Assembly: GCF_041296385.1 (NCBI RefSeq)
Contig: NW_027183981.1
Coordinates: 2,430,001-2,494,000, forward strand
Length of the DNA: 64,000 nucleotides
Direction of reading: 5' to 3'
From: Aphelocoma coerulescens
Taxonomy: Eukaryota; Chordata; Aves; Passeriformes; Corvidae
Of this stretch, positions 1-9,929 are shown in pieces (positions within the stretch are counted from its first letter, which is position 1; every line of letters begins with the position of its first letter). A program made the translations under genes and the position numbers. The notes under the pieces were generated by a model. It worked only from the letters and a program-made list of their open reading frames with translations, did no database searches and was not told where the DNA came from.

Positions 1-2190
1 ATTAAAATAGACCCTAAGTTCTCCCAGTTGACAGAGATCTTCAACCTCTGGCTTGCCACCGGAACTTTACCGGACGCGCTGCGGGACTGCCTGACAGTTT
101 TGATACCCAAGTCATCCAATGAGGAGAAACCTGGTGATATCAACAACTGGAGGCCTATCACCATTGCTTCAGTGGTGTTTAGGTTGTTCTCCAGGATCGC
201 GAATGCGAGACTGGCCCGTGCATGTCCCATTAACCCCAGACAACGGGGTTTTATCAGCGCATCAGGCTGTTCTGAGAACCTTAAGCTGTTACAGCTTTTG
301 GTTAAGAAGGCAAAACAGGAACATAGAAGTTTGGGGGTGGTATTTGTGGATATTGCCAAGGCATTTGATACCGTTTGCCAGCAGCATATTATAGCTGGTT
401 TGGTTAAGAGGGGAGTTGATTCCCATATAATCCATCTAATTGGTGAGATGTACAGGAATATTAAGATGTACATTGTCGCCAAGAATAGGAAAACAGACCC
501 CATTAACATCTGCTCCGGTGTTAAACAGGGCAACCCAATGTCACCTTTGTTATTCAACCTGGCGCTGGATCCTCTCCTATGTAAACTGGAAACGGAAGGG
601 TGTGGATTCCATCTTGGTGGATTTAAGATTACGGCCATGGCCTTCGCAGATGATCTGGTGCTTCTGAGCGACTCATGGGAAGGCATGTGGTATAACATCA
701 AAATTTTGGAGACCTTTTGTGAGCTTACTGGTCTCCGAACTCAAGGGGAGAAATGCCACGGCTTTTACATCAAGCCGACCAAGGACACGTATACCATCAA
801 TGACTGTCCTGCTTGGCAAGTTGGAGGGACTCCCCTCAACATGATCAACCCGGGAAGCTCAGAGAAATATCTTGGCACACAGATTGACCCTTGGACCGGT
901 TTCGCTGATCCTGGCCTTCCTACGAAACTTGAAGAATGGCTTCATCGGATTGGTAGCGCACCACTTAAACCTCTTCAGAAAGCCGATAGGACATATACCA
1001 TCCCTAGACTGATATATCTGGCTGACCATACCAATGTAAAAACTGGGCTCCTCAAATCCCTTGACTTGATGATAAAAAAATCGGTCAAGGAGCGGCTTCA
1101 TCTCCCAACTTGTACATGTGATGCCATCCTGTATTCGAGATTTAAAGACGGAGGGCTGGGGTTTATCAAATTGGCGGCGCTTATACCTAGTATTCAAGCG
1201 CGAAGATTGCACAGATTAGCTCAATCTTCGGATGGGACCTTGGTTTCTTTTTTGAAGGGTGAACATCTAGAATTGATACATGAGAAATTATGGGTTAAAG
1301 CTGGGGGTGTACGAGAGTCCATCCCCCAAATTTGGGACCCCATCCCATTGATGGAAGTTGCTAGCGAGGGGAGTGAAGCCTTGTCTGAGTGGGAGGCACC
1401 ACGTTCCAAGCTTCACCTTCCTAGGCCCTGTGACTGGCAGAAGGTGGAATTCAATAAATGGAAACATCTGGTTGCCCAGGGCCATGGGATTGAAAATTTT
1501 GAGCATGATAAGATCAGTAATGACTAGTTGATGCATTACCGCAGCATCCCTCACAGAAAACTCATAACGGCGCTGCAATTAAGAGCGAAGGTCTACCCCA
1601 CTCGGGAATTCTTAGCAAGGGGTAGACACGATGTCTGTGTTCGATCCTGCAGACACTGCGGCGCCGAATATGAATCAGCGTCCCATGTCATCGGAAAACG
1701 TCCAATTACTCAGGACGCCAGAATTAAAAGGCATAATTTCATCCGCGAAACCCTTAGCCGAGAAGCTAAGAGGGAGAATTGGACGGTTTTCCAGGAGCCG
1801 CATTTGAGAGATGAAGAAAATGAGTTATTTAAGCCTGATTTAATCTTTGTGAAGGATGCTAAGGCACTTGTAGTGGACGTAACAGTGAGATACGAGCACA
1901 GCAATTCTTCACTGAAAGGGGCCGCTGTGGAGAAGGCAAAAAAGTATCAACACCTTCTTCCACAGATTTGTGACCTCACTAATGTAACATCTGTAGAGTT
2001 CACTGGTTTCCCCTTAGGAGCGCGGGGGAAATGGTATGAGAGGAACTCTGAATTGCTACAGGCCTTGGGACTCTCTAAAACAAGGCTAGGGAGACTAGCC
2101 CGGGCCCTAGCATCCAGAGCACTCTTCTCTTCTGTAGATATCGTACATATGTTCACAAGCAAAGCCAGATTGTTTGTACCTTTACAATAA
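1..2190 (+). pseudogene. R2 ORF: reverse transcriptase and RLE endonuclease (one nonsense codon)
   Basis: The reading frame is open from the window start to TAA at 2188-2190, apart from one TAG at 1525-1527. Copy B has Trp at that position (ISNGWL), so this is a likely TGG to TAG transition. Visible RT motifs are VDIAKAFD (motif A), GVKQGNPMSP and AFADDLVLLS (motif C, about 637-665). The CCHC knuckle starts CRHCGAEYE, but its last Cys is Arg (CGT at 1699-1701), while copies B, D, E and F keep Cys. The RLE core KPDLIF...VVDVTV is intact. Known for the family: the RLE nicks 28S rDNA and the RT copies the RNA in place. Two point changes make this copy the least damaged in the window, but it is probably inactive. 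Confidence 0.88.
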
Positions 2191-2366
2191 AGGCCCCTTC
2201 CCTGAGTGGTTCGAGCTGGACAGTGGAATTGGTTTTGGGTGGGAGGGGTTCACCCGTCATAACGCGTCTTGCCCATATTTGGGCTACAAATTTGGATTCG
2301 ACCAGGTGGACGGGCCACCTTTACTTAACCCAGAAAAGAAACATATCATTTTATATGTTTATTAAA
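1..2366 (+). mobile_element. R2 non-LTR retrotransposon, copy A (3' part)
   Basis: This is the 3' portion of an R2 element; its 5' half lies outside the window. It contains, in order, the reverse transcriptase, a CCHC zinc knuckle, a restriction-like endonuclease (RLE) and a ~175-bp 3' UTR with the GGTGG...CCACC hairpin near 2304-2320, which all copies share in some form. The element ends with ATTAAA at 2361-2366 and is followed by TAGCCA, the first six bases of the canonical R2 target 3' flank in 28S rRNA. R2 elements copy themselves by target-primed reverse transcription at that site. It is most similar to copy B. Confidence 0.93.
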
Positions 2367-2372
2367 TAGCCA
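2367..2372 (+). other. Six-base 28S target remnant between two R2 copies
   Basis: The sequence TAGCCA lies between the 3' end of copy A (ATTAAA) and the first bases of copy B (TAGTTACTAACTGGG). It equals the first six bases of the 28S rRNA downstream of the R2 insertion point, which is seen in longer form at 18423. A short match like this could be chance, but its position at the R2 3' end is what target-primed insertion predicts. Confidence 0.5.
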
Positions 2373-2383
2373 TAGTTACTAAC

Positions 2384-2463
2384 TGGGCATAGCTGCAGAG
2401 GTCACACCTCCCCGTGGTCCTGCTGGATGCCTGAAAGGGTAACTCAGTTGACCTCTGCCCCAG
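2384..2463 (+). ncRNA. HDV-like ribozyme fold at R2 5' end (copy B)
   Basis: GCAGAGGTCA (2395-2404) can pair with TGACCTCTGC (2449-2458), a 10-bp helix in the place of HDV P2. Inside it lie a short P3 hairpin with a pyrimidine-rich loop (CAC-CTCCCC-GTG), a GCTGG strand that can form P1 with TAGC, and a P4-like GCCTGAAAGGGT hairpin. A CTCA segment follows in the J4/2 position, where the catalytic C sits. R2 elements of other animals are known to start with HDV-like self-cleaving ribozymes. The P1 helix is the weakest part of this fold. Confidence 0.6.
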
Positions 2464-2668
2464 TGTGAGTGAGGGGGCAGTATCTTCCCCTCCCTATTGC
2501 TGGACTCGCCCCCCAGTGGTAGTTTCACAAATCGCAGAAATAAAATTATTGGTGCAGCCATTCGCTGTAGCCCAGAGCCTTGTTCACGGGCTTGAGTTGG
2601 ACACAGTCAGCAGCCTGGTGGAGGGCTCCAGTTGTGGACTTTGAAAACCCTTACTTGACTTTGACTAA

Positions 2669-5600
2669 ATGCCATCTCAAGGTCTTACAATGGTACAGTC
2701 TGTGGCATTGCGTTATGTGTCAATGGCCACTCAAACTGACCCATTAGATCTGAGGGTCAGAGGAGCTGGAACTCCATCTCCTCCTGTGGTGGTGTATGAG
2801 GATAGATTCGATCTTGTGTCTTTGGAGTTTGTAAACTCCAGACTAGCTTATAAAGTTGGAATCCATTGGGGTAACGCCATGGAGTGTTTGGCCATACTTC
2901 CTGAACCTTATGAGATCTTGCCCTCTGGGCCTATTTAGGAAGAGGAATTTGAGCGTGAAATAAGAGAGTCTGAGGAGCCTGCAACACCTGAGGCTCCTCC
3001 CGGGACCAGCAATGTTGTGACACTAACTGGAACTGCTGTTGTGTCCATCCTGGACAAAAATCCATCTTGTCAACGATGTTTCAGCCAGTTTACATGGATG
3101 CTGGGGCTGACTGACCATCTGAAGAAGGCCCATGGGAAGAAAAAGATCTTTTTTAGATGCACTAAATGTGGTAAATAAAATCTTAAATACCACAGTATTG
3201 CCTGTCATGTCCCTTGGTGCAAGGGTGATGCGTGTGTGGTTCCTGCGGGCAGCTGGGTCTGTGAGGTTTGTTCTCGCGGTTTTGTTACCAAGATAGGTCT
3301 GGGCCAGCACAAGAGATTGAAACATCCTCCCGTGCGGAATGAGGAACGGATTGTAGCCTCCCATCCTAAAGGGTCATCTTTAAGAGGGGCCCATAAGAGG
3401 GTATGGACTGAGGAGGAGGAGGCTCTTCTGAATCAGTTGGTGGTGAAGTACATCAGTAGCAGGAACATCAACTAGTTAATTGTGGAGCACATACCATCAA
3501 AGATGGCCAAGCAGATAAGCAATAAGAGATCCCTGCTGGGAAAAGGTCCCTCTGAGAAAGTTCGATCTGCAGAAGGCGGAGGAATAGGGAGAGAAGAACC
3601 TCTCCAGACTGCTAAAGGGCGTAGTAAAGGACGCCTGAAGCTCCACTACTTTGATGCCATCAAGCTGAGGCTATTGGCTGGTGGATTCACCATGTGCCAG
3701 GAGGCCTTTGGGAAAGCATTGGATGGGCAAGATCTGCAGGTGGTGGCGAATGAGGTGTATGAGAAGTTTCGGGATAGCCTGAGTGGGCTTGGCCTTAAGG
3801 TTTCCAGTGGTCTAAAGTCGCAAAGGCCTCGTGGCCAGAAAGCATCCAAAACAAAAACTAAGTGGATGAAGAAGAGAGATGTGAAGCATGGGAAATATCT
3901 AAGATATCAGAAACTGTTTCAGTTACACAGAGGAAGGCTGGTGCGTATTATTTTGGATGACACGGAAGCCCTGCAATGCCAAATACCATCGGGCATTGTC
4001 CACAGCACATTTAAAGAGAGATGGGAAACATCGGGGTTTTTTTAATGGTCTTGAAACCTTCCCTGTATACAGGGAAGCAGATAACACCATGTATCAGGAC
4101 CTGATTACTGAAAAAGAGATTGGTAAGAACATGGAAGACATGCGTAAAACCTCTGCTCCTGGGCCAGATGGGATTACTCTGGGTCACCTTATTAAAACAG
4201 ACCCTAAGTTTTCCCAGTTGACAGAGATCTTCAACCTCTGGCTTGTTACCAGAACTATACCAGATGCACTATGGGACTGCCAGACAGTTTTGATACCCAA
4301 GTCTTCCAATGAGGCGAGACTTGGCGATATCAATAACTGGAGACCTATCACCATTGCTTCGGTGGTGTTTAGGTTATTTTCCAGGATTGCTACGGCGAGA
4401 CTGGTCCGAGCATGCCCCATTAAGCCCAGACAACAGGGTTTATTAGTGCTTCTGGTTGTCGAGATCTGAGGGTTCTTTTTGTGGATATTGCCAAGGCCTT
4501 TGACACTGTTTGTCACCAGCATATCATTGCTGGTTTAGTTAAGAGGGGGCCTGATTCCCATGTGGTCCATCTGGTTAGTGAGATGTACAGAAACATCACG
4601 ACGTACGTTGTCACTAAGAATGGGAAAACATACCCAATTAACATCTGCTCCGGTGTCAAGCAGGGCAACCCTATGTCACCTTTGTTTTTCAGTTTGGCTT
4701 TTGACCCTCTTCTCTGTAAACCTAAAGCAGAAGGCAAGGGGTTCCATCATGGTGGGTTTAAACTTACGGCCACAGCCTGTGCTCACGATTTGGTGCTGCT
4801 GAGTGACTCCTGGGAAGGTATGTGTCATAACATCAAGGTTCTGGAGACCTTTTGCAACTTTACTGATCTCTGGACACAAGGAGAGAAATGCCATGGCTTT
4901 TACATCAAGCCGAAAAAGGACTCATATATCATCAATGATTGTCCTGTTTGGCAGATTAGTGGGTCTCCCCTCAACATGATCAACCCTGGGAGCTCAGAGA
5001 AATATCTAGGCACCCAGACTGACCCCTGGACCAGTTTTGCCAATCCAGGCTTGCCTGGGAAACTAGAGGAATGGCTCCATCGGATCGGAGACACACCACT
5101 CAAAACTCTTCAGAAAGTTGATATACTTCGGACTTTATACCATTCCTAGACTGATATATCTGGCTGACCATACCGAAGTAAGAGCTGGGCTCCTTGAATG
5201 CCTTGACCTGTTCATTAGGAGGATGGTCAAGGAGTGGCTTCACCTCCTATAGAGTACGTGTGTTGCCATCTTTTCCTCGAGGTTTAAAGATGGAGGGCTA
5301 GGACTCATTAAATTGGCGGCACTTATACCAAGTATACAAGCAGGGAAATTGCATGAGCTGGCTCAATCTTTGGATGGTGCTCTGGTTGCATTCTTGAAGG
5401 AAGAACATCTAGAACTGATATTTGAGAAATTATGGTTGAGAGCTGGTGGGGAAAAGAAGTCCATCCCACCAATTTGGGAGCTTATCCCTGTGATGGAATT
5501 TGTTGTAGAAGGAGGTGAACTCTTGTCAGAGTGAGAGGCTCCCGGTTCCAGAACCCGCTTTCCAAGACCCTGTGACTGGCGGAAAGCTGCAATTCCAGCT

Positions 5601-6346
5601 TTCTAAGACCCTGTGATAGGTGGAAATTTAATAAATGGAAACATCTGGCTGCCCAGGGCCATGGTATGGAGAATTTTGAGAATGATAACATCAGTAACGG
5701 CTGGCTGGTGCATTACTGCAGCATTCCTCACAGAAAACTCGTAACTGTGTTGCAATTAAGAGCTAACGTCTACCCCACACGTGAATTCCTGGCAAGGGGT
5801 AGGCATGATGTTTGCGTTAGATCTTGCAGACACTGTGGCGCTGATTATGAAACAACCGCCCATGCCATCGGGAACTGTCCGATTACTCAAGATGCCAGGA
5901 TTAAAAGACACAATTCCATCTGTGAAACCCTTAGCTGTGAGGCTAAGAACGAAGATTGGACAGTGTTTCAGGAACCACACTTGAAGGATGATCAGAATTA
6001 ATTATATAAGCCGGATTTGACCATTGTTAAAGAAGCAAAGGCATTTGTAGTGGACTTGACAGTGAGATATGAGCATAGTAATTCATCTTTGAAAGGTGCT
6101 GCTGCTGAGAAGGCCAAAAAATATCACTGCCTTCTCCCACAAATTTGTGATCTTACAAATGCAACAGTCATTGAGTTCGTAGGTTTTCCCTCAGGAGCGC
6201 GGGGAAAATGGTATGAGAAGAACTCTGAATTGCTACAGGCCCTGGGACTCTCAAAAACAAGGCAGGGGAGGATTGCCCGAGCCCTAGCATCCAGAGCACT
6301 CTTCTCTTCTGTTGACATAGTACATATATATACTAGTAAAGCCTGA
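2669..6346 (+). pseudogene. R2 ORF remnant, copy B
   Basis: The N-terminal region has a C2H2 finger (CQRCFSQF...), a second finger-like segment, a third finger (CEVCSRGF...HKRLKH) and a Myb-like domain starting near VWTEEEEALLNQL (3401-3535). The coding frame is broken by TAG at 2936, TAA at 3175 and TAG at 3472. Frameshifts occur near 4045 and 4460; the second also loses about 85 bp before RT motif A. The motif C aspartate pair is changed: the frame reads ACAHDLVLL where copy A reads AFADDLVLL. A further stop lies near 5250, and a ~41-bp tandem duplication at 5558-5640 adds another lesion. The RLE segment (6017-6346) is readable after a stop near 6000. This is a dead element. Confidence 0.88.
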
Positions 6347-6544
6347 CTGTGTGTACCTTTGAATAAATGAACGCCCCTTCTCTGTGTGGTAAGAGCTGGA
6401 CAGTGGAATTGGTTTTGGGTGGGAGGAGTTCATCCATCATAATGTGTCTGGCCCATATTTGGGCATAAAATTCAAATTGGACCAGCTGGACGGTTAACCT
6501 GGAATAGAAACATATAATTTTATATGTCTCTATGATTCGGGACG

Positions 6545-7172
6545 TGTGTTGCTAAATGGGCTCAGCTGCAGAGGTTGTACCTCCTCGCAGCCCCACTGGA
6601 TGCCCTGCGTAGGGTAACTGAGCCAACCTCTGCCCCAGTGTGGGAGTATAGAACGCTCTCACCCTACCCTGTGGCTTCACCACCCACTCGGTATACCGTT
6701 TCCAAACTGGTGAAACAAACTCATGCAACTCATGACACTCTTGCTGGTGGTACGAGACATGAGCTGTGAGCCCTTCACCCACAGGGCGGTAGAGTTAGTT
6801 AGGGTAGGGCAGGTGCTTGGAGGGTAGAGCTGCCATGATTTATGGGACCCTCCACCTTGGAGCCTGGTATTGCTGTTTGCCTGTCAGGGCCAGCTTGTGT
6901 GACCTCTAAGTTGTGAGGGAGACATATGTCACTCAAGCGACTGTGCAACAGGGCCAAGGTGCATTCATGCCATCCAGGGCCACGTCACTGGTAGAGCAAG
7001 GCATGCCCCAATCTTGACAAAGACTGAGTCTCCAAACTGATTATGGGAATCTCGTTTGCCACATGCTGTGTGGCGTGTCTGATAACCACATCAAAATTTA
7101 CTGACTTAGGTGGATGGGCCACCTTCACTTAACACGGAACAGGTGCATGTATGTACATGTATGCTCAATAAA
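6545..7172 (+). mobile_element. SIDE-like non-autonomous R2 derivative, unit 1
   Basis: The unit opens with the R2 5' fold (6557-6638) and closes with an R2-type 3' tail: GGTGGATGGGCCACC near 7110, then CTCAATAAA at 7164-7172. Between them are about 400 bases with no R2 protein motif in any frame. The middle (CTGCCATGA..., AGGGCCAGCTTG..., AGGGCCACGTCACTGGTA) is shared with unit 2 at 8715-9544, so it is a reproducible element and not one accidental deletion. Short internally deleted R2 elements (SIDEs) with ribozyme and 3' end are known in Drosophila. The origin of the middle is unknown to me. Confidence 0.7.
6557..6638 (+). ncRNA. HDV-like ribozyme fold (SIDE unit 1)
   Basis: P2 is GCAGAGGTTG (6568-6577) with CAACCTCTGC (6624-6633), a perfect 10-bp helix that differs from copy B by paired changes (GTCA/TGAC to GTTG/CAAC). 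The loop CTCCTCG at 6591-6597 equals the L3 loop of the hepatitis delta ribozyme as I know it. A P4-like GCCCTGCGTAGGGT hairpin and CTGA in the J4/2 position follow. Confidence 0.62.
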
Positions 7173-7189
7173 TGAGGGCATAGTTACTA

Positions 7190-7266
7190 ACTGGGCTTAG
7201 CTGCGGAAGCCACGCCTTCTCAAGGCCCCGCTGGATACCCTTTGGGGTAATGAAGTGGGCTTCCAC
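7190..7266 (+). ncRNA. HDV-like ribozyme fold (copy C)
   Basis: P2 is GGAAGCC (7205-7211) with GGCTTCC (7258-7264), again a paired change compared with copy B. The P4-like hairpin TACCCTTTGGGGTA is strong. CTTAGC (7195-7200) and GCTGG (7230-7234) can form the short P1. The J4/2 catalytic C is replaced (AATGAAG), so this copy may be inactive. Confidence 0.55.
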
Positions 7267-7539
7267 CCGTGTGAGAGAGGGTATAATTGATACCCCTCGC
7301 CATCACTTGGACTCGCCATCCAGCGGTAGTTTCCCAAGCCTGCAGAAACAAATTGTTTGGCACACTTGTTTAACTGTCACCCAGAGCCTTGTCCATGGGC
7401 TTAAGTTGGACACAGTTAGGAGTTTGGGTGAGGGCCAGCTGCTGACTTCGACTGCCCTCACTTATACCATCATTACTGTTTGTTTGATTTGGACAATGCT
7501 GCAATCAATGACTTTGTGGTACATATGAACGGCCACTCA

Positions 7540-8690
7540 AACTGACCCTTTAGATCTTAGGGCCAGATCAGCCAATGTCATTCCATCTTTATCCCCTGCT
7601 TTGGGAGATGTTGGGCTCAATCTGGTGTGTCTGGAGTTTTTAAACTCCTCTTTTTACTCTGAGGTTGGAATCCATCTGGGTAGTGTCTGGGAGGGTTTGG
7701 CTGAGTTCCCAGAGCCATATGAGGCCTTGCCATCTCGGCCTGCTTGGGATGATGAATTTGGGCATGATTGAGGAGATACTGAGGAGCCCAAAACACCTGA
7801 GGCTCTCTCCGGGATCAGTGAGGTGGGACATCAGTTGGAACTCCTGTGGTGTCCGTCCCAGACAAAAATCCAGCTTGTCCACGCTGTTTTACCCAATTTA
7901 ATCAGATACTGGGGCTGATTGAACATCTAAAGAGGACCCATGGGCTGAAAAAGATCTTTTTTAAGTGCTCTAAATGTGGTAAATGAAATCTTAAATAACA
8001 CAGTATTGCCCTTCATGTCCCACGGAGCAAGGGGAATGTGCATGGGTTTCCGACAGGTGATTGGCTATGTGAGGTATGCAGAACGGGTTCTCTACCAAGA
8101 CTGGCCTGGGCCACCACAAGAGGTTGATGCATCCTCTTGTGAGAAACTTGGAAAGGATTGCTTCCTCCCATCCTAAAGAGTCATCTGTGAGAGCAGCCCA
8201 TAAGAAGGTATGGACTGAGGAGGAAGAGGCTCTTCTGTCGCAGTTGGTGATGAAGTATGCCGCTAACAGAAACATCAATAAGTTGATTGTGGAGCATATT
8301 CCACCTAAGACGGCAAAGAAGATCAATGACAAGAGACACCTTCTCATGAAAGGTCCCCCCAATGTGGTTCAATCTGAAATCAAAGGTGAGTCTAATGTTG
8401 AGAGAGAAGAGCTCCACCAGGTCACTAAATTGCCGAGAGAGAGCACAGCTGAAGCTCCACTATTGTGATGTCACCAGGAAAGGGTTATTGGCATGTAGAT
8501 TTGCTAAGTGCCAGAGCGCCTTTGAGAAGATTTTGGATGGGCAAGATCCCTAAGGGGTGGTGAATGATGCTTTTGAGAACTGTTTTGGTGGCCTGAGTAA
8601 GGCTCTGCTAGATTACAAAGGCGACCAGGGATCCAAAGTCGCAAAGGTCCCATGGTCAGCAAGCATCCAGAATGACAGCTAATTGGATGC
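7540..8690 (+). pseudogene. R2 N-terminal zinc-finger/Myb coding remnant, copy C
   Basis: Readable fragments match copies B and D: an N-terminal segment near 7620-7780, the C2H2 finger near 7860-7950, a TGA inside the second finger at 7983-7985, the frameshifted third finger, and the Myb-like block RAAHKKVWTEEEEALLSQ at about 8190-8240. The frame is lost again after 8440. In intact R2 proteins these domains bind DNA next to the 28S target. Confidence 0.75.
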
Positions 8691-8714
8691 AAAAGAGAGC
8701 AAGAAAGAAAGAGA

Positions 8715-9544
8715 GCTTAGTTACTAACTGGGCTCAGCTGCAGAAGTCACATCTCCCTGTGGTCCCGCTGGATACCTGCAAGGGTAACTAAGTCAACTTC
8801 TGCCCCAGTGTGAGCGAGGGTGTAGCGGCTACCCCTCCCTACTGTTTGGACTCACCACCCAAATAGTAGCCTCATAATTCGGTGCCACAAAACTCATACG
8901 AGTCACGACATGAGCTGCTGACCCTTTGCCCTGGGGGTGGTGAGCTGGATAAAGTCGGGCAGCTGCTCAGGGGGTAGCGCTGCCATGACTCTTGGAATCT
9001 CCCACTTTAGAGCAGGATATGCTAATCACCTAGCCAGGGCCAGCTTGGTTGACCTCTGTGCTTTGAGGGGAAACACGTCAATCAAGCAACTGCACGCGCA
9101 GGGCCATAACTCTAATCCGTCAGAACCTGGGTGTGTACGCCACTTGTTCCAACTACATGGGGGCAAGACTGGACCGGTTGCCATATTCTGCCACCTGGAT
9201 GCTCTGCACTGCTTGCAACCCAGTGGCACTGAGTGGTGGAGACATGGTCTTGTACCAGACGCCATCTGTGCATACAGCTGTGCCCCAGATTGTCAGAAAG
9301 GGCACGCGCATCGTGCCGTACAGGGCCATGTCACTGGTAATGCATGGCTATGCCCCAATCTGTGACCGGTTAAGACTCCAAACCCTGAGTGGGAAACTCG
9401 TTTTGCTGCACGCTGCGAGGCGTGTACCATGACGTCATCCATTTACCACCTCAATCTTGAGCCAAGATTTACCAATTTTGACCAAGGTGGACAGGCCACC
9501 TTCATTAAACCCAGGAAAGTGTGTATTGTGATATGCTCAATAAA
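8715..9544 (+). mobile_element. SIDE-like non-autonomous R2 derivative, unit 2
   Basis: The architecture matches unit 1: R2 5' fold, ~600 bases without R2 coding motifs, then the R2 3' tail (GGTGGACAGGCCACC near 9490 and CTCAATAAA ending at 9544). It is about 200 bases longer than unit 1. The extra piece (about 9090-9310) lies between two AGGGCCA-containing segments, so unit 1 looks like a deletion derivative. Homology to full R2 covers only about the first 170 and last 75 bases. Confidence 0.7.
8729..8803 (+). ncRNA. HDV-like ribozyme fold (SIDE unit 2)
   Basis: P2 is GCAGAAGT (8740-8747) with ACTTCTGC (8796-8803). P1 is TCAGC (8734-8738) with GCTGG (8767-8771). P3 is CACA/TGTG around a CTCCC-containing loop, and P4 is TACC/GGTA. 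The J4/2 segment reads CTAA. This is the copy in which all HDV-type elements are easiest to see. Confidence 0.65.
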
Positions 9545-9563
9545 TGGGAGCAGAGTTACTAAC

Positions 9564-9638
9564 TGGGCTCAGCTGTGGAAGCCGCACCTCCTCGTGGTCC
9601 CGCCAGATACCCTTAGTGGTATCTAAGTTGGCTTCTGC
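9564..9638 (+). ncRNA. HDV-like ribozyme fold (copy D)
   Basis: P2 is GTGGAAGCC with GGCTTCTGC (9630-9638), with one G-U pair. P3 is CAC-CTCCTC-GTG with the HDV-type loop (about 9585-9597), and P4 is GATACC/GGTATC. J4/2 contains CTAA. P1 is damaged (GCCAG in place of GCTGG). Confidence 0.58.
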
Positions 9639-9929
9639 CCCAGTGTGAGAGAGGGTGTACCCCTCCCTATTGCTTGGACTTGCCCCCACAATGATAGCTT
9701 CACATCTTAGTTGAAACAAAATTGTTTTGTAACACCTCTTATTCCTGTTGCCCAGAGCCTAGTCCATGGATTTGTGTTGGACACAGAAATGTGGGAGAGG
9801 GCCTGCTGTCAACTTCGACTACCCTCACTTGGACTGACATCTATCTTTGACTGGTTTTGGAACAATGGTACAATCAATGACATTGCTCTACGTATCAAGC
9901 CACTCAGACTGACCCCTTAGATCTGAGGG

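Larger units (their letters stand above)
2373..6544 (+). mobile_element. R2 retrotransposon, copy B (full-length, decayed)
   Basis: This is a structurally complete R2: 5' ribozyme-like fold, 5' UTR, N-terminal zinc-finger and Myb region, RT, CCHC, RLE and 3' UTR. It shares long nucleotide identity with copy A from the RT through the 3' UTR. The 3' end is eroded (about 6530-6544): the poly-A-like tail AATAAA seen in the other copies is lost, and the next unit begins within 10-20 bases. The boundary at 6544 is therefore approximate. Confidence 0.9.
7173..8714 (+). mobile_element. R2 retrotransposon, copy C (5' part only)
   Basis: The copy starts with the R2 5' fold (7190-7266) and continues through the 5' UTR and N-terminal coding region. 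The coding region has a zinc finger (CPRCFTQF...), a third finger shifted by a frameshift near 8090, and a Myb-like domain (VWTEEEEALLSQL, about 8209-8345). It stops abruptly after 8690 and is joined to the next unit at 8714/8715. The RT, RLE and 3' UTR are all missing. Loss of a 3' end is not expected from target-primed insertion, so a later deletion or recombination between units is more likely. Confidence 0.85.
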
